NCBI GenBank assembly: GCA_035490315.1
Contig: DATHET010000231.1
Coordinates: 1 to 29,232, forward strand
Length of the DNA stretch: 29,232 nt
DNA from: JADJQU01 sp035490315
GTDB lineage: Bacteria > Planctomycetota > UBA1135 > GCA-002686595
Direction: 5' to 3'
In this document: piece by piece, positions 1 through 10,036 of the stretch
How the letters are laid out: the number at the start of each line of letters is the position of its first letter
Numbering within the stretch: the first letter of the stretch is position 1
Made by a program: the position numbers and the translations under genes
The notes under the pieces: generated by a model
Databases searched by the model: none
What the model was told of the DNA's origin: nothing
What the model saw: only the letters and a program-made list of their open reading frames with translations

Positions 1-1
1 G

Positions 2-1654
2 GTCGCCCGCGGCCACGTCGACGGGCAGGCGGCCGAGCGCCACCTCCAGGCGAGCCCCATGGGGCTGCACGACCCCTTCCTGCTGCCCGGCATGCACGCC
101 GCCACGGCGCGCCTGAAGCGCGCCATAGCCGACGGCGAGACGATCCTCGTGCACGGCGACTACGACGTCGACGGCGTCACGGGCACGGCGCTGTTGATGC
201 GCCTGTTCCGCCTGGTCGGCGCGCGCGCGGAGTGGTTCATCCCCAACAGATTCCAGCACGGCTATTCCTTCGGGCCGCATTCCGTCGAGGAGGCCCTCGC
301 CCGCGAAGCGAAGGTGGTCGTCTCGGTCGACAACGGCACCTCGGCCGCCGTGACCATCGCGGCCCTGGCCGAGCACGGCATCGACACGATCGTCACCGAC
401 CACCACGAGCCGCCCCTCGGTCCCCTGCCGGCGGCGATCGCGATCGTCAATCCCAAGCTCGCCGGCTCGCGCTATCCCTTCCGCGAGCTGTGCGGCGCGG
501 GCGTGGCGTTCAAGCTCGCCTGGGGCGTGTGCCAGGAAATTTCCGGCGCGCGGCGCGTGCGCGAGGACCTGCGCCTGTTCCTCGCCGACGCGATGAGCTA
601 CGTCGCGATCGCCACGGTCTGCGACGTGGTGCCCTTGATCGACGAGAACCGCGTGCTCGCGCGCCGCGGCCTCGCCGCGCTCGAGCAGACGACCAACCCC
701 GGCCTGCGCGCCCTGCTCGAAGTGGCCGAGCTCGAGGGGCGCACGCTGGTCGCGGAGGACGTCGGCTTCAAGCTCGGCCCGCGCCTGAATGCCTCGGGGC
801 GTCTGGGCAGCGCGGAGACGGCGGTGAAGCTCCTGCTCGCCACGACCCAGAGCGAAGCCCGCGCCCTGGCGCGCGAGCTCGATGCGATGAACGACGAGCG
901 GCGCGAGATCGAAGCCAAGCTGCTCGAAGCAGCCCTGCGCGAGGCAGCGCGCTTCCCCGATCCGCGCGAGCATCCCGTGCTGGTCATCTCCGGTCAGGGC
1001 TGGCACCAGGGCGTGGTCGGCGTGATCGCGGCGCGGCTCGTCGATCGCCTGCACCGCCCCGCGCTGGTGATCGGGCTCGACGGCGAATCCGGTCGCGGCA
1101 GCGCGCGCTCGGTGCTCGGATTCTCGATCCTCGAAGCGATGCACGGCGGCGCGGCCCACATGCAGAAGTACGGCGGCCACGCGGCCGCGGCGGGCTGCGA
1201 AGTGCGCGCCGATGCGATCGATCTGCTGCGCGAAGCGATCAACGTCCGCGCGCGCGAGCTGCTCGCGGGCGCCGCCCACGCCCATCTGCCCTTGTGGATC
1301 GACGGCGAGGTGCCGCTGACCGCGATGTCGGCGGAGCTGATGCGCGCCCTCGATCGACTCGAGCCCTTCGGCGCGCAGAACGAGAAGCCGGTGCTCTACG
1401 CTCCCGACGTGCGCCTCGCGCAACCCGCGCGCACCTGCGGCGCGGACGGATCGCATCTGATGCTGCACGTGCGCCAGAACGCGAGCGTGTTCAAGGCCAT
1501 GGCCTTTGGCATGGGATCGCGCGCCGGTGAGCTCGAGTTCGGCAAGCCCCTGCACCTGGCCTACACGCCGCGCTGGAACACCTTCCGCGGACAGACGAAC
1601 CTGGAACTGTTCGTGCGCGACTTCCGCACGAACGAGCGGCCGATGCTCGTCTAA
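2..1654 (+). CDS. recJ: Single-stranded-DNA-specific exonuclease RecJ (5'-truncated by window edge)
   Basis: RecJ degrades single-stranded DNA 5' to 3' in recombination and mismatch repair. The reading frame is open from base 2 with no stop, and the residues before the first ATG (position 59) still look like RecJ, so the true start is left of the window. Counting from the ATG at 59, the DHH-family motifs are HGDYDVDG (32-39), VSVDNGT, and TDHHEP with the DHH triad at 114-116. The DHHA1 part follows with GRGSARS and GGHAAAAGC. An OB-fold-like C-terminus ends in LELFVRDF. All metal-binding motifs appear intact. cydA starts 21 bp downstream on the same strand, so the two may be co-transcribed. 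The family call is secure; only the N-terminus is missing. Confidence 0.96.
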   Translation, partial: VARGHVDGQAAERHLQASPMGLHDPFLLPGMHAATARLKRAIADGETILVHGDYDVDGVTGTALLMRLFRLVGARAEWFIPNRFQHGYSFGPHSVEEALAREAKVVVSVDNGTSAAVTIAALAEHGIDTIVTDHHEPPLGPLPAAIAIVNPKLAGSRYPFRELCGAGVAFKLAWGVCQEISGARRVREDLRLFLADAMSYVAIATVCDVVPLIDENRVLARRGLAALEQTTNPGLRALLEVAELEGRTLVAEDVGFKLGPRLNASGRLGSAETAVKLLLATTQSEARALARELDAMNDERREIEAKLLEAALREAARFPDPREHPVLVISGQGWHQGVVGVIAARLVDRLHRPALVIGLDGESGRGSARSVLGFSILEAMHGGAAHMQKYGGHAAAAGCEVRADAIDLLREAINVRARELLAGAAHAHLPLWIDGEVPLTAMSAELMRALDRLEPFGAQNEKPVLYAPDVRLAQPARTCGADGSHLMLHVRQNASVFKAMAFGMGSRAGELEFGKPLHLAYTPRWNTFRGQTNLELFVRDFRTNERPMLV

Positions 1655-1675
1655 AAGGCACAGCCAACGGAAATC

Positions 1676-3023
<1,348 letters not shown>

Positions 3024-3031
<8 letters not shown>

Positions 3032-4070
3032 GCTGTGGTTCTGGCTGTGCGCCTTGATGATCGCGGTCTACGTCGCGACCGACGGATTCGATTTCGGCGC
3101 GGGGATGCTGCACCTCTTCGCGACGCGCAGCGATTCGGAGCGCCGTCAGGTGCTCGCGGCGATCGGTCCGTACTGGGACGGCAACGAGGTCTGGCTGCTC
3201 GCCTCCGGCGGCGCGCTGTTCCTCGCCTTCCCCAAGGTCCTCGCCGCGGGATTCTCGGGCTTCTACATGGCGGTGTTCCTGATCGTCTGGATGCTGATCC
3301 TGCGCGGCATCGCGATCGAGTTCCGCTCGCACGTGCAGGAGACTCTGTGGCGGCGTTTCTGGGACGTCGGATTCTGCTGCGCGAGCTTCGGCCTGCCGCT
3401 GCTGCTCGGCGCGGCGCTGGGGAACGTGTTGCGCGGCGTGCCTCTCGACGAGCGCGGCTGGTTCGCCCTGCCGCTCTTCGAGAGTTTTTCGCCGCGCGGA
3501 GCCCTTGGATTGCTCGACTGGTACACCCTGGCCATCGGAGGCTTCGCCGTGGTCGTGATCGCGCTCCACGGCGCGAATTACCTGGTGTGGAAGACCGACG
3601 GGCCAGTCGCGGAGCGCGCGCGCCGCGCCGCGGGTCCCTTGTGGATCGCTTCGACCCTGGGCTGGATCGGCGCGACCGAGCTGACTTTCGTCGTCAACTC
3701 CACGATCTCCGAGCACCTCGCCGAGCGCGGCTTGCCCAAGCTGCTGCTGGGCGTGGCGGCGGCGGCCTGGCTCTTGATCGGCTTCGCGATCCTGCGGCGC
3801 AAGGAGCTTCTGGCCTTCGTCGGCTCGAGCCTGTGGATCCTCGCCATGCTGGCGACCACCGCCTCCTGCGTGTTCCCGGTGCTCTTGCGCACCAGCGGCT
3901 CGCAGCACGAATCGCTCTCGATCCTCAATGCGGCTTCGAGCGAGGACGGACTGCGCACCGCCCTGCGCTGGTGGTCGATCGGCATTCCGATCGCGCTGGC
4001 CTACTTCGCGCTGCTTTTCCGCCTGCACCGCGGCAAGGCGAGCGCCGCGGCGGAAGGCGAGGGCTACTGA
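3024..4070 (+). CDS. cydB: Cytochrome bd-type quinol oxidase subunit II
   Basis: CydB is the second integral membrane subunit of the bd oxidase and stabilises CydA. The 348-residue protein begins with the family signature, including TDGFDFGAGML near residues 19-29, followed by GPYWDGNEVWLL and GGALFLAFP. About eight hydrophobic segments are evident and the length is normal for short CydB proteins. The ATG at 3024 lies inside the end of cydA (8 bp overlap). I see no CydX-type small subunit in the 72 bp between this gene and polA. Confidence 0.95.
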
Positions 4071-4127
4071 TCCGGCTCGCGACCCTGGCCGCTGGCGCGC
4101 GGTGAGAGAAAAGCGCGAGCGGGACCG

Positions 4128-4133
4128 TAGAAT
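4128..4133 (+). promoter_or_regulatory. Candidate -10 hexamer of a leaderless polA promoter
   Basis: TAGAAT lies 9 nt before the polA ATG, and no Shine-Dalgarno sequence is present between them. Transcription starting 6-9 nt after a -10 box would begin at or next to the start codon. No clear -35 hexamer is visible 16-18 bp upstream, so this rests on the -10 match and on the same spacing at thrS and oleA. Confidence 0.35.
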
Positions 4134-4142
4134 CCGCCGACC

Positions 4143-6854
4143 ATGCCGCGAATTTTCCTGCTCGACGGTACCGCCCTCGCTTACCGCGCGCACTTCGCGA
4201 TGGCGCGCTCCGGCTTGTCGACGCCGGAGGGCCAGCCCAGCGGAGCGACCTACGGGTTCGCGCTGACCCTGCGCAAGCTGCTCGAGGACGAGAAGCCCGA
4301 CCACATCGCGGTGGCCTTCGATCCGCCGGGCCCGACGTTCCGGCACAAGAAGTACAAGGAGTACAAGGCGACCCGCGAGAAGATCCCCGACGAGCTGGTC
4401 AGCCAGTTGCCCTGGCTGCGCGACCTGGTGCGCGCCCACGGGATCGCGATCTTCGAGGTGCCGGGCTTCGAGGCCGACGACGTGATCGGCACCCTCGCGA
4501 GACAAGCCGAAGCGCGCGGCTACGAGGTGCGCATCGTGACCGGCGACAAGGACTTCATGCAGCTGATCTCGCCGGCGATCAAGCTCTACAACGTGTTCAA
4601 GCAGGACGCGATGGTCGTCATCGAGGACGAGCAGAGCGTGCTGGACAAATTCGGGACCGACCCCAGCCGCGTGATCGACGTGCTCGCGATCATGGGCGAC
4701 AGCTCCGACAACGTCCCCGGGGTGCACGGCATCGGCGAGAAGGGCGCGTCGAAGCTCATCCAGCAGTTCGGCAGCGTCGCGAATCTTCTCGAGCGCCTGG
4801 GCGAAGTCAAAGGCAAGGCGCGTGAGTACATCGAGCGCGACCGCGAGATGATGATCCTCTCGCGCGAGCTGGTGACGATCTCCACCGACGTTCCGCTGGC
4901 GCCGGGGCTCGAAGGCGTCGGACCGGCAGCGCCGGATGCCAAGGGTCTGCGCGCCTTCTTCGGCAGGCTCGGGTTCCAGAGCCTGATGAAAAAAGTCGAA
5001 TCCTCCGCGCCCGACGAAGCCGCTTTGCGCGATTATCGCCTGGTGCGCAGTGAGGCGGAGCTTCTGGCGATGGAAGCCGAGCTTCTGGCCGCCGGCCGCT
5101 TCGCGATCGACACCGAGACCACCAGTCTGTTCCCGCTGGAAGCGGAACTCGTCGGAGTTTCCTTCTCCTGCGAGTCGATGCGCGCCTGGTACGTGCCTTT
5201 CAATCTCGATCCCCCGCTCCTTCCCGGCGGTAGGCCAGAGCTGCTCGAGCGTCTGCGTCCCTTCGTCGAGGATCCGCGCTTCCTGCGCACGGGACAGAAT
5301 TCCAAGTACGACATGCTCGTGTTCATCGGCCAGGGTCTCTCACCCGCAGCGCCTGAGTTCGACACGATGGTCGCGAGCTACTGCATCGCCGGCGCGACGC
5401 GGCGGCACAACCTCGACGATCTTGCGCTGACCTACCTCGATCTCAAGAAGATCCCGACTTCCGAGCTGATCGGCCGCGGCGCCAAGCAGATCACGATGAA
5501 GGAGGTGCCGATCGAGAAAGTCGCGGAGTACTCCTGCGAGGACGCGGACGTCACCTGGCGGCTGCGCCAGCTCCTGGAGAAGGAGCTCGACGAGACCGCC
5601 AACACGGCGCTGTTCCGCGATCTCGAGATGCCGCTGGTGCCCGTGCTCACGGCGATGGAAGCGCGCGGCATCAAGCTCGACGTCGGGCTGATCGAGATCT
5701 TCGGGCGCGAGCTCGACCTCGACATCGCAGCCGCCGAGAAGGCCGTGCACGCCGCCGCCGGCCGCGAGTTCAACCTGGGCAGCCCGAAAGTGCTTGGCGA
5801 GGTGCTCTTCGAGCAGCTGCGCATCCAGGACGCCGCGGGAGTCAAGCGGCCCAAGCGCACGCAAACCGGCTGGTCGACCGACGCGGAGACCCTCGAGTCG
5901 AACTACGGCGAGGTCGAGATCGTCAAGCGCCTGCTCGACTGGCGCGAGGTGACCAAGCTCAAGAACACCTACGTCGACGCCCTGCCGCGCTTCGTCAATC
6001 CGCGCACGGGCCGCGTGCACTGCTCCTTCAGCCAGGTCACCGCCGCGACCGGCCGGCTGGCTTCCAGCGATCCCAATCTTCAGAACATCCCGGTGCGCAC
6101 CGAGCGCGGCCAGCGTTTGCGAGCGGCCTTCGTCGCGCGCGAGCCGGACGAGCGCGGCGAATGGGTGCTTTTCACCGCCGATTACAGCCAGGTCGAGCTG
6201 CGCATCATGGCCCACTTCGCCGGCGAGGACCTGATGAAAGCCGCCTTCGCCGAGGGCCGCGACATCCACGCCTCGACCGCGAGCGTGGTCTTCGACGTCG
6301 ACGAGCGGCTGGTGACGCGCGAGATGCGCAGCCGCGCGAAAGCGGTCAACTTCGGCCTCCTGTACGGCATGGGAGCGGCGCGGCTCGCCAGCGAGACCGG
6401 CCTCTCGATCGTCGAGGCCAAGCGCTTCATGCTGCGCTACTTCGAGTCCTTCCCGAAGCTGCGCATCTGGCGCGAAGCCCTGCTCGAGCATGCGCGCACC
6501 GTCGGCTACGTCGAGACGATTTTCGGCCGGCGCCGGCCGATGCCGGAATTGAACTCGGAGAACGGAAGGCTGCGCGCCTTCGCCGAGAACATGGCCGTCA
6601 ACACGCCGATCCAGGGCTCGGCCGCCGACATCATCAAGAAGGCGATGATCGATCTGGAAGTGCGCCTGGCGAAGAGCGATCTTTCGGCGCAGCTCCTGCT
6701 GCAGGTGCACGACGAGCTGGTGCTCGAGGTGCCGCGCTCCGAGCTCGATCGCCTGCGGCCGATGGTCGTCGAGTGCATGCAGGACGCCGCCGTGCTCGAC
6801 GTGCCGCTCGCGGTCGAGACCGGCTTCGGGAAGAACTGGCTCGAAGCGCACTGA
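4143..6854 (+). CDS. polA: DNA polymerase I
   Basis: PolA fills gaps and removes RNA primers in replication and excision repair. The 903 residues form three domains. The 5'-3' exonuclease domain (about 1-290) contains FEADDVIGT and GDKDFMQL. The 3'-5' proofreading domain (about 310-500) has Exo I DTET with Asp323 and Glu325, Exo II GQNSKYD and Exo III YSCEDADVT, so proofreading looks intact. The polymerase domain (about 520-903) has motif A DYSQVELR with Asp680, motif B RSRAKAVNFGLLYG and motif C VHDE (His856-Asp857-Glu858). The length is close to E. coli PolA (928). A perfect 10 bp stem hairpin follows the stop. Confidence 0.97.
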   Translation: MPRIFLLDGTALAYRAHFAMARSGLSTPEGQPSGATYGFALTLRKLLEDEKPDHIAVAFDPPGPTFRHKKYKEYKATREKIPDELVSQLPWLRDLVRAHGIAIFEVPGFEADDVIGTLARQAEARGYEVRIVTGDKDFMQLISPAIKLYNVFKQDAMVVIEDEQSVLDKFGTDPSRVIDVLAIMGDSSDNVPGVHGIGEKGASKLIQQFGSVANLLERLGEVKGKAREYIERDREMMILSRELVTISTDVPLAPGLEGVGPAAPDAKGLRAFFGRLGFQSLMKKVESSAPDEAALRDYRLVRSEAELLAMEAELLAAGRFAIDTETTSLFPLEAELVGVSFSCESMRAWYVPFNLDPPLLPGGRPELLERLRPFVEDPRFLRTGQNSKYDMLVFIGQGLSPAAPEFDTMVASYCIAGATRRHNLDDLALTYLDLKKIPTSELIGRGAKQITMKEVPIEKVAEYSCEDADVTWRLRQLLEKELDETANTALFRDLEMPLVPVLTAMEARGIKLDVGLIEIFGRELDLDIAAAEKAVHAAAGREFNLGSPKVLGEVLFEQLRIQDAAGVKRPKRTQTGWSTDAETLESNYGEVEIVKRLLDWREVTKLKNTYVDALPRFVNPRTGRVHCSFSQVTAATGRLASSDPNLQNIPVRTERGQRLRAAFVAREPDERGEWVLFTADYSQVELRIMAHFAGEDLMKAAFAEGRDIHASTASVVFDVDERLVTREMRSRAKAVNFGLLYGMGAARLASETGLSIVEAKRFMLRYFESFPKLRIWREALLEHARTVGYVETIFGRRRPMPELNSENGRLRAFAENMAVNTPIQGSAADIIKKAMIDLEVRLAKSDLSAQLLLQVHDELVLEVPRSELDRLRPMVVECMQDAAVLDVPLAVETGFGKNWLEAH

Positions 6855-6857
6855 GCG

Positions 6858-6911
6858 GCCTCGCGCGCGCGACGCGGACATCCGCGCCTGCCAGCGATCG
6901 CGCGAGGCTTT
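6858..6911 (+). terminator. Candidate terminator after polA
   Basis: GCCTCGCGCG at 6858-6867 pairs perfectly with CGCGCGAGGC at 6899-6908. The loop contains a second small hairpin (CGCGGA with TCCGCG). Only three Ts follow, so the U-tract is weak. The position 4 bp after the polA stop supports a terminator or 3'-end stabiliser. Confidence 0.5.
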
Positions 6912-6941
6912 GGTGTATCTTGACCGACGCGAGATTCGCCC

Positions 6942-9347
6942 ATGCAGGAGGTCCCCGGAGAGCGTCAGCGTGGCTCGTCGAGCTGGATCCGGATCGCGCT
7001 GATCCTGCTCTTGGGGACAGCCTATTGGCTCTCGCGCACGTCGCCGCCGGACCCCGCGGTCACCCTCGCCCTCGATCCTTCCTACCAGCAGTCCCTGGGC
7101 GTCGCTCTCGCGCAGGGGATGCGCTTCGGTCGCGAGATCGTCTTCACCAGCGGGCCGCTCGCCTACTTCACCTATTCACCCTACGTGCCGGAGCTGTTCT
7201 GGGCGAAGTGCTGGCTGTGGGAAGGTCTGCTCGGCGCGGCGATCGGGCTGTTGCTCTTCTCGCGCCTGGTGCGCCGAGGTACCTGGCTCGACCTGTCCGT
7301 GGGTGTCCTGGTCCTGATCGTCCTGCCCAAGCGGCTCGACGAGGTGCTGTTCTTCCAGGCACTGCTGGCGGCCGATCTCGTCTTGGAAGCCATGGAGGCG
7401 AGACCTCTCGGCGCTCCCCGTTGGCCTGCCAGGCTGCAAGCAGGCATGGGACTGCTCCTGCTTTCGATCCTCTGCCTGATCAAGGTCACCTCGCTGACCA
7501 TGGCGATGGTCGTTCTGGCGATTCTGCTCTGGCGCGCCGCGTCGAGCGGCGAATTGCGCGGCGCTCTGCGCTGGCTCGCCGCCGCGGCGGCGACCCTGAG
7601 CCTGGTCTGGATCTGCATCGGGCAGAAGCTGCAGGACCTGCCGAGCTACCTCTACGGATCGATCGAGCTGGCGGGTGGATTCAGCTCGGCGATGAGCCTG
7701 GCTCCAGGGCCGAGAGCCTTGGAGCAGGCTCTGGGCTGTCTCGCCCTGGGAGCGGGGCTGTGCGCCGTGCACCTCTACCAGAGCAGAAAGTCCGGCAGCT
7801 GGAGACGGCTCGATTCGGCCCGCACTCAAGCGCTGCTGGTGCTCGCCGCGCTGCTGCTCGCCTACAAATCGGGTTTCACGCGCGCCGATCACTGCGCAAC
7901 TCTGTTCGGCACGGCGATGATCGCGCCGCTGTTCCTGATTCCGATCCGTCGCGCGCCGAGCACGCGATCCGCGTGGATGCAATCGGGACTGCGCTGCAGC
8001 GTGATCCTGCTGGCCATGCTCCCTACCTTGACGACCTGGCACAAGCCGGTCGGATCCCCCGGCGCGATCGCGCGCGACCTCGTGACCAGGATCCAGTCCT
8101 CGATCGACTGGATGAGCTCGCCTTCCAAGCTTCGCCTGGACCTGGTCCACGACCGGGAAAGGCTCCTGGAAGACTGGTCCTTGCCGCGGATCAAAGCTGT
8201 CGTCGGCGACCGCGGCGTGTGCGTGCTCACGATCGGGCACGGCGTGCTGTTCCTCAACGACCTGCGTTGGAAACCTCGGCCGGTCTTCCAATCGTTTTCC
8301 GTTTTCACGCAGCGATCCGCGCGCGCGAACGCGGAGTTCCTGGCCAGCGATCAGGGACCCGACTTCGTGCTGCTGCGCGCGGGCACGATCGACAGGCGCC
8401 TGCCCCCGAGCGAGGATCCGCTCTCGGTCCAGGTCCTGTTGCGAGATTTCAAGCTCCGCGTGAACGAGGGCGGGTTCTTGTTGCTGGAGCGAGCCAGCCC
8501 TCGCCCGCTCGAAGCGCGCACCACGGAGGCGCGCGGCGAGCTCGCCTGGAACGAGCGTCTGGCGCTGCCCGCGGGCGACGAGCCCCTGGTCCTCAGGGCG
8601 CGCATCCGTCCTTCGCTGCTGGGACGACTTCGCAGCGCCTTGTACCAGACTCCCGCGGTGACCGCCGAAGTGGAATTCGAGAGCGGAATCGTGAGCCCGC
8701 ACCGGATCATGCCCTTCGCTCTCGAAGCGGGTGTCGTGGTGCGGCCGTGTCTGCCCTTGAACGGGGAGTGGATCTCCTACGCCTGCGGAGGTGCCCAGGA
8801 CCGGATCGTGGCGATGCGGTTCCATACGGCCGCCCAGTCCGCGTTCCAGCCGAGAATCGAGTACGAATTCCAGCGGGCGCCGGACTTGAGAAGGCCAATT
8901 CAGAACGCCTCGGAGTTGCGCGAACTCGTGCTGGGAGCGCTCAGGTCTCCGCCGCTGCGTCTGGAATCGCCGAGCGAACCGACGCTCATGGGCTGGGTCC
9001 GCATGCCCGCGACGGTGTACATCCAGTCGCCCGCGAGCCTGGTCTACGCGGCGGGGCCGGGCAAGCTGCAGCTCACCGCGAAGCTGAGCTTGAATCCCAA
9101 GCTGGCCAAGGCTGGGCAGGCGCGGCGCGTGCAAGTCGCTGTGCTCGCCCATGAACAGGGCGTGCAGCGCGAATGCGCGCGGTACGAGCTGGGGGTTCCC
9201 GGCAGCGAGCTCCAGACTGGCTTGGACCTCGACGTGGAGGTCGACATGGCCGTCGCGGGTGAATTGCGCCTGGTCATCCTCCAACCCGAGGACGGCGATC
9301 CGCGACCGGTCACCGTCGGCATCCGCGGAGCACAGCTGAAACGCTGA
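6942..9347 (+). CDS. Large polytopic membrane protein of unknown function (paralogue A), GT-C-like N-terminus
   Basis: I do not recognise a named family. The 801-residue protein has a hydrophobic N-terminal half with roughly nine membrane segments (first at about 15-31) and a soluble C-terminal part of about 400 residues rich in beta-strand-like stretches. After the first segment comes LDPSYQQSLG (Asp45, Tyr48), then GREIVFTSGPLAYF. An acidic residue in the first external loop followed by a GPL motif resembles GT-C lipid-linked-sugar glycosyltransferases, so a role in envelope glycan modification is a guess. It is clearly paralogous to the gene at 10037-12445; shared blocks include IGQKLQDLP, RWKPRPVFQSFSVFTQR and SEDPLSVQVLLRDF. 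An AGGAGGT lies just inside the ORF (6946-6952), but no in-frame start follows at a usable distance, so the ATG at 6942 is kept. Confidence 0.85.
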   Translation: MQEVPGERQRGSSSWIRIALILLLGTAYWLSRTSPPDPAVTLALDPSYQQSLGVALAQGMRFGREIVFTSGPLAYFTYSPYVPELFWAKCWLWEGLLGAAIGLLLFSRLVRRGTWLDLSVGVLVLIVLPKRLDEVLFFQALLAADLVLEAMEARPLGAPRWPARLQAGMGLLLLSILCLIKVTSLTMAMVVLAILLWRAASSGELRGALRWLAAAAATLSLVWICIGQKLQDLPSYLYGSIELAGGFSSAMSLAPGPRALEQALGCLALGAGLCAVHLYQSRKSGSWRRLDSARTQALLVLAALLLAYKSGFTRADHCATLFGTAMIAPLFLIPIRRAPSTRSAWMQSGLRCSVILLAMLPTLTTWHKPVGSPGAIARDLVTRIQSSIDWMSSPSKLRLDLVHDRERLLEDWSLPRIKAVVGDRGVCVLTIGHGVLFLNDLRWKPRPVFQSFSVFTQRSARANAEFLASDQGPDFVLLRAGTIDRRLPPSEDPLSVQVLLRDFKLRVNEGGFLLLERASPRPLEARTTEARGELAWNERLALPAGDEPLVLRARIRPSLLGRLRSALYQTPAVTAEVEFESGIVSPHRIMPFALEAGVVVRPCLPLNGEWISYACGGAQDRIVAMRFHTAAQSAFQPRIEYEFQRAPDLRRPIQNASELRELVLGALRSPPLRLESPSEPTLMGWVRMPATVYIQSPASLVYAAGPGKLQLTAKLSLNPKLAKAGQARRVQVAVLAHEQGVQRECARYELGVPGSELQTGLDLDVEVDMAVAGELRLVILQPEDGDPRPVTVGIRGAQLKR

Positions 9348-9353
9348 GGATTC

Positions 9354-9989
9354 TCAATCCGGCCGCGTCAGCGCGCGTTCGAGCGCCTCGACACGCGATT
9401 CCAGCTCGGCAACGCGCTGCTCGAGTCCCGGCTCGGCGCGGGTCGCGCGTGGCTCGGCGGATGGAGCGGCGCTCGGAGCGTTCAGCGGGTGCAGGCCCGC
9501 GGACAGCAGCTGCACCCAGCGCTCCGCGCGCGATCCGGGCCCCGGCTCGAGCCGCCGCACGAATCCGCTCTCCGCGAGGCTCGCGAGGTCGCTCTGGACC
9601 GCGTCAATCGCCCCGAGCTCGCTCATGCGGCTGGCGCGCGTCCGAAGCTCGCCCATCGTCTGCGGCCCGCGCATCAGGAGCTCCGCGAGGATCGCGAGCT
9701 TGCGCTCGTCGAGACCGAGGGTCTCGCGCGCGTTGTGGCGGAACTTCTCGACGCGGCTGCCGGCAGGAAAAACCTTGCCGGCCAGGCCCTTCTGCATCAG
9801 TCCAGTGACGCCGACGAAGACTTCCGCCTCGCTCCAATCGGTCATCGGATCGCGGTTGCTTTTCTGGTTGGCGCCCGCGGTCAGGGCGTGCAAGGACAGC
9901 GGATACTGATCGGGAGTGGTGCGCTCCTTCTCGTACAGGACGGCGAGCAGGCGCGCCTCGTGCGCATTGAGTTCGGGAAGCTTGGCCAT
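9354..9989 (-). CDS. yceH: YceH/DUF480 family protein
   Basis: This 211-residue protein matches the YceH (DUF480) family, which has two winged-helix modules and is of poorly known function. The family signature is clear near residues 20-48: EKERTTPDQYPLSL, then NQKSNRDPM. A second winged helix spans about 90-155 (ELLMRGPQTMGELR). The last 30 residues form a short coiled coil (LEQRVAELESRVEALERAL). The length is like E. coli YceH (215). It reads leftwards between two rightward paralogues; its stop is 6 bp from the stop of the first, and its start is 47 bp from the start of the second. TAAGCT 6 nt before the ATG may be a -10 box of a leaderless transcript. Confidence 0.92.
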   Translation of the reverse strand: MAKLPELNAHEARLLAVLYEKERTTPDQYPLSLHALTAGANQKSNRDPMTDWSEAEVFVGVTGLMQKGLAGKVFPAGSRVEKFRHNARETLGLDERKLAILAELLMRGPQTMGELRTRASRMSELGAIDAVQSDLASLAESGFVRRLEPGPGSRAERWVQLLSAGLHPLNAPSAAPSAEPRATRAEPGLEQRVAELESRVEALERALTRPD

Positions 9990-10036
9990 CGTGAGAGCTT
10001 AGCCATTGCGGGTATCCTGCGCAGCGAGCCCACCGC

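Noticed and set aside
6946..6952. AGGAGGT as ribosome binding site
   Set aside because: It lies just after the ATG at 6942 and no in-frame start follows at 5-12 nt; the nearby GTG at 6970 is out of frame.
6161..9154. 997-codon plus-strand frame spanning polA and paralogue A
   Set aside because: It runs out of frame through two supported genes, has Arg/Ala/Pro-rich low-complexity sequence and no recognisable motif.
7176..9284. 702-codon minus-strand frame opposite paralogue A
   Set aside because: It is a shadow; the plus-strand frame is supported by its paralogue at 10037-12445.
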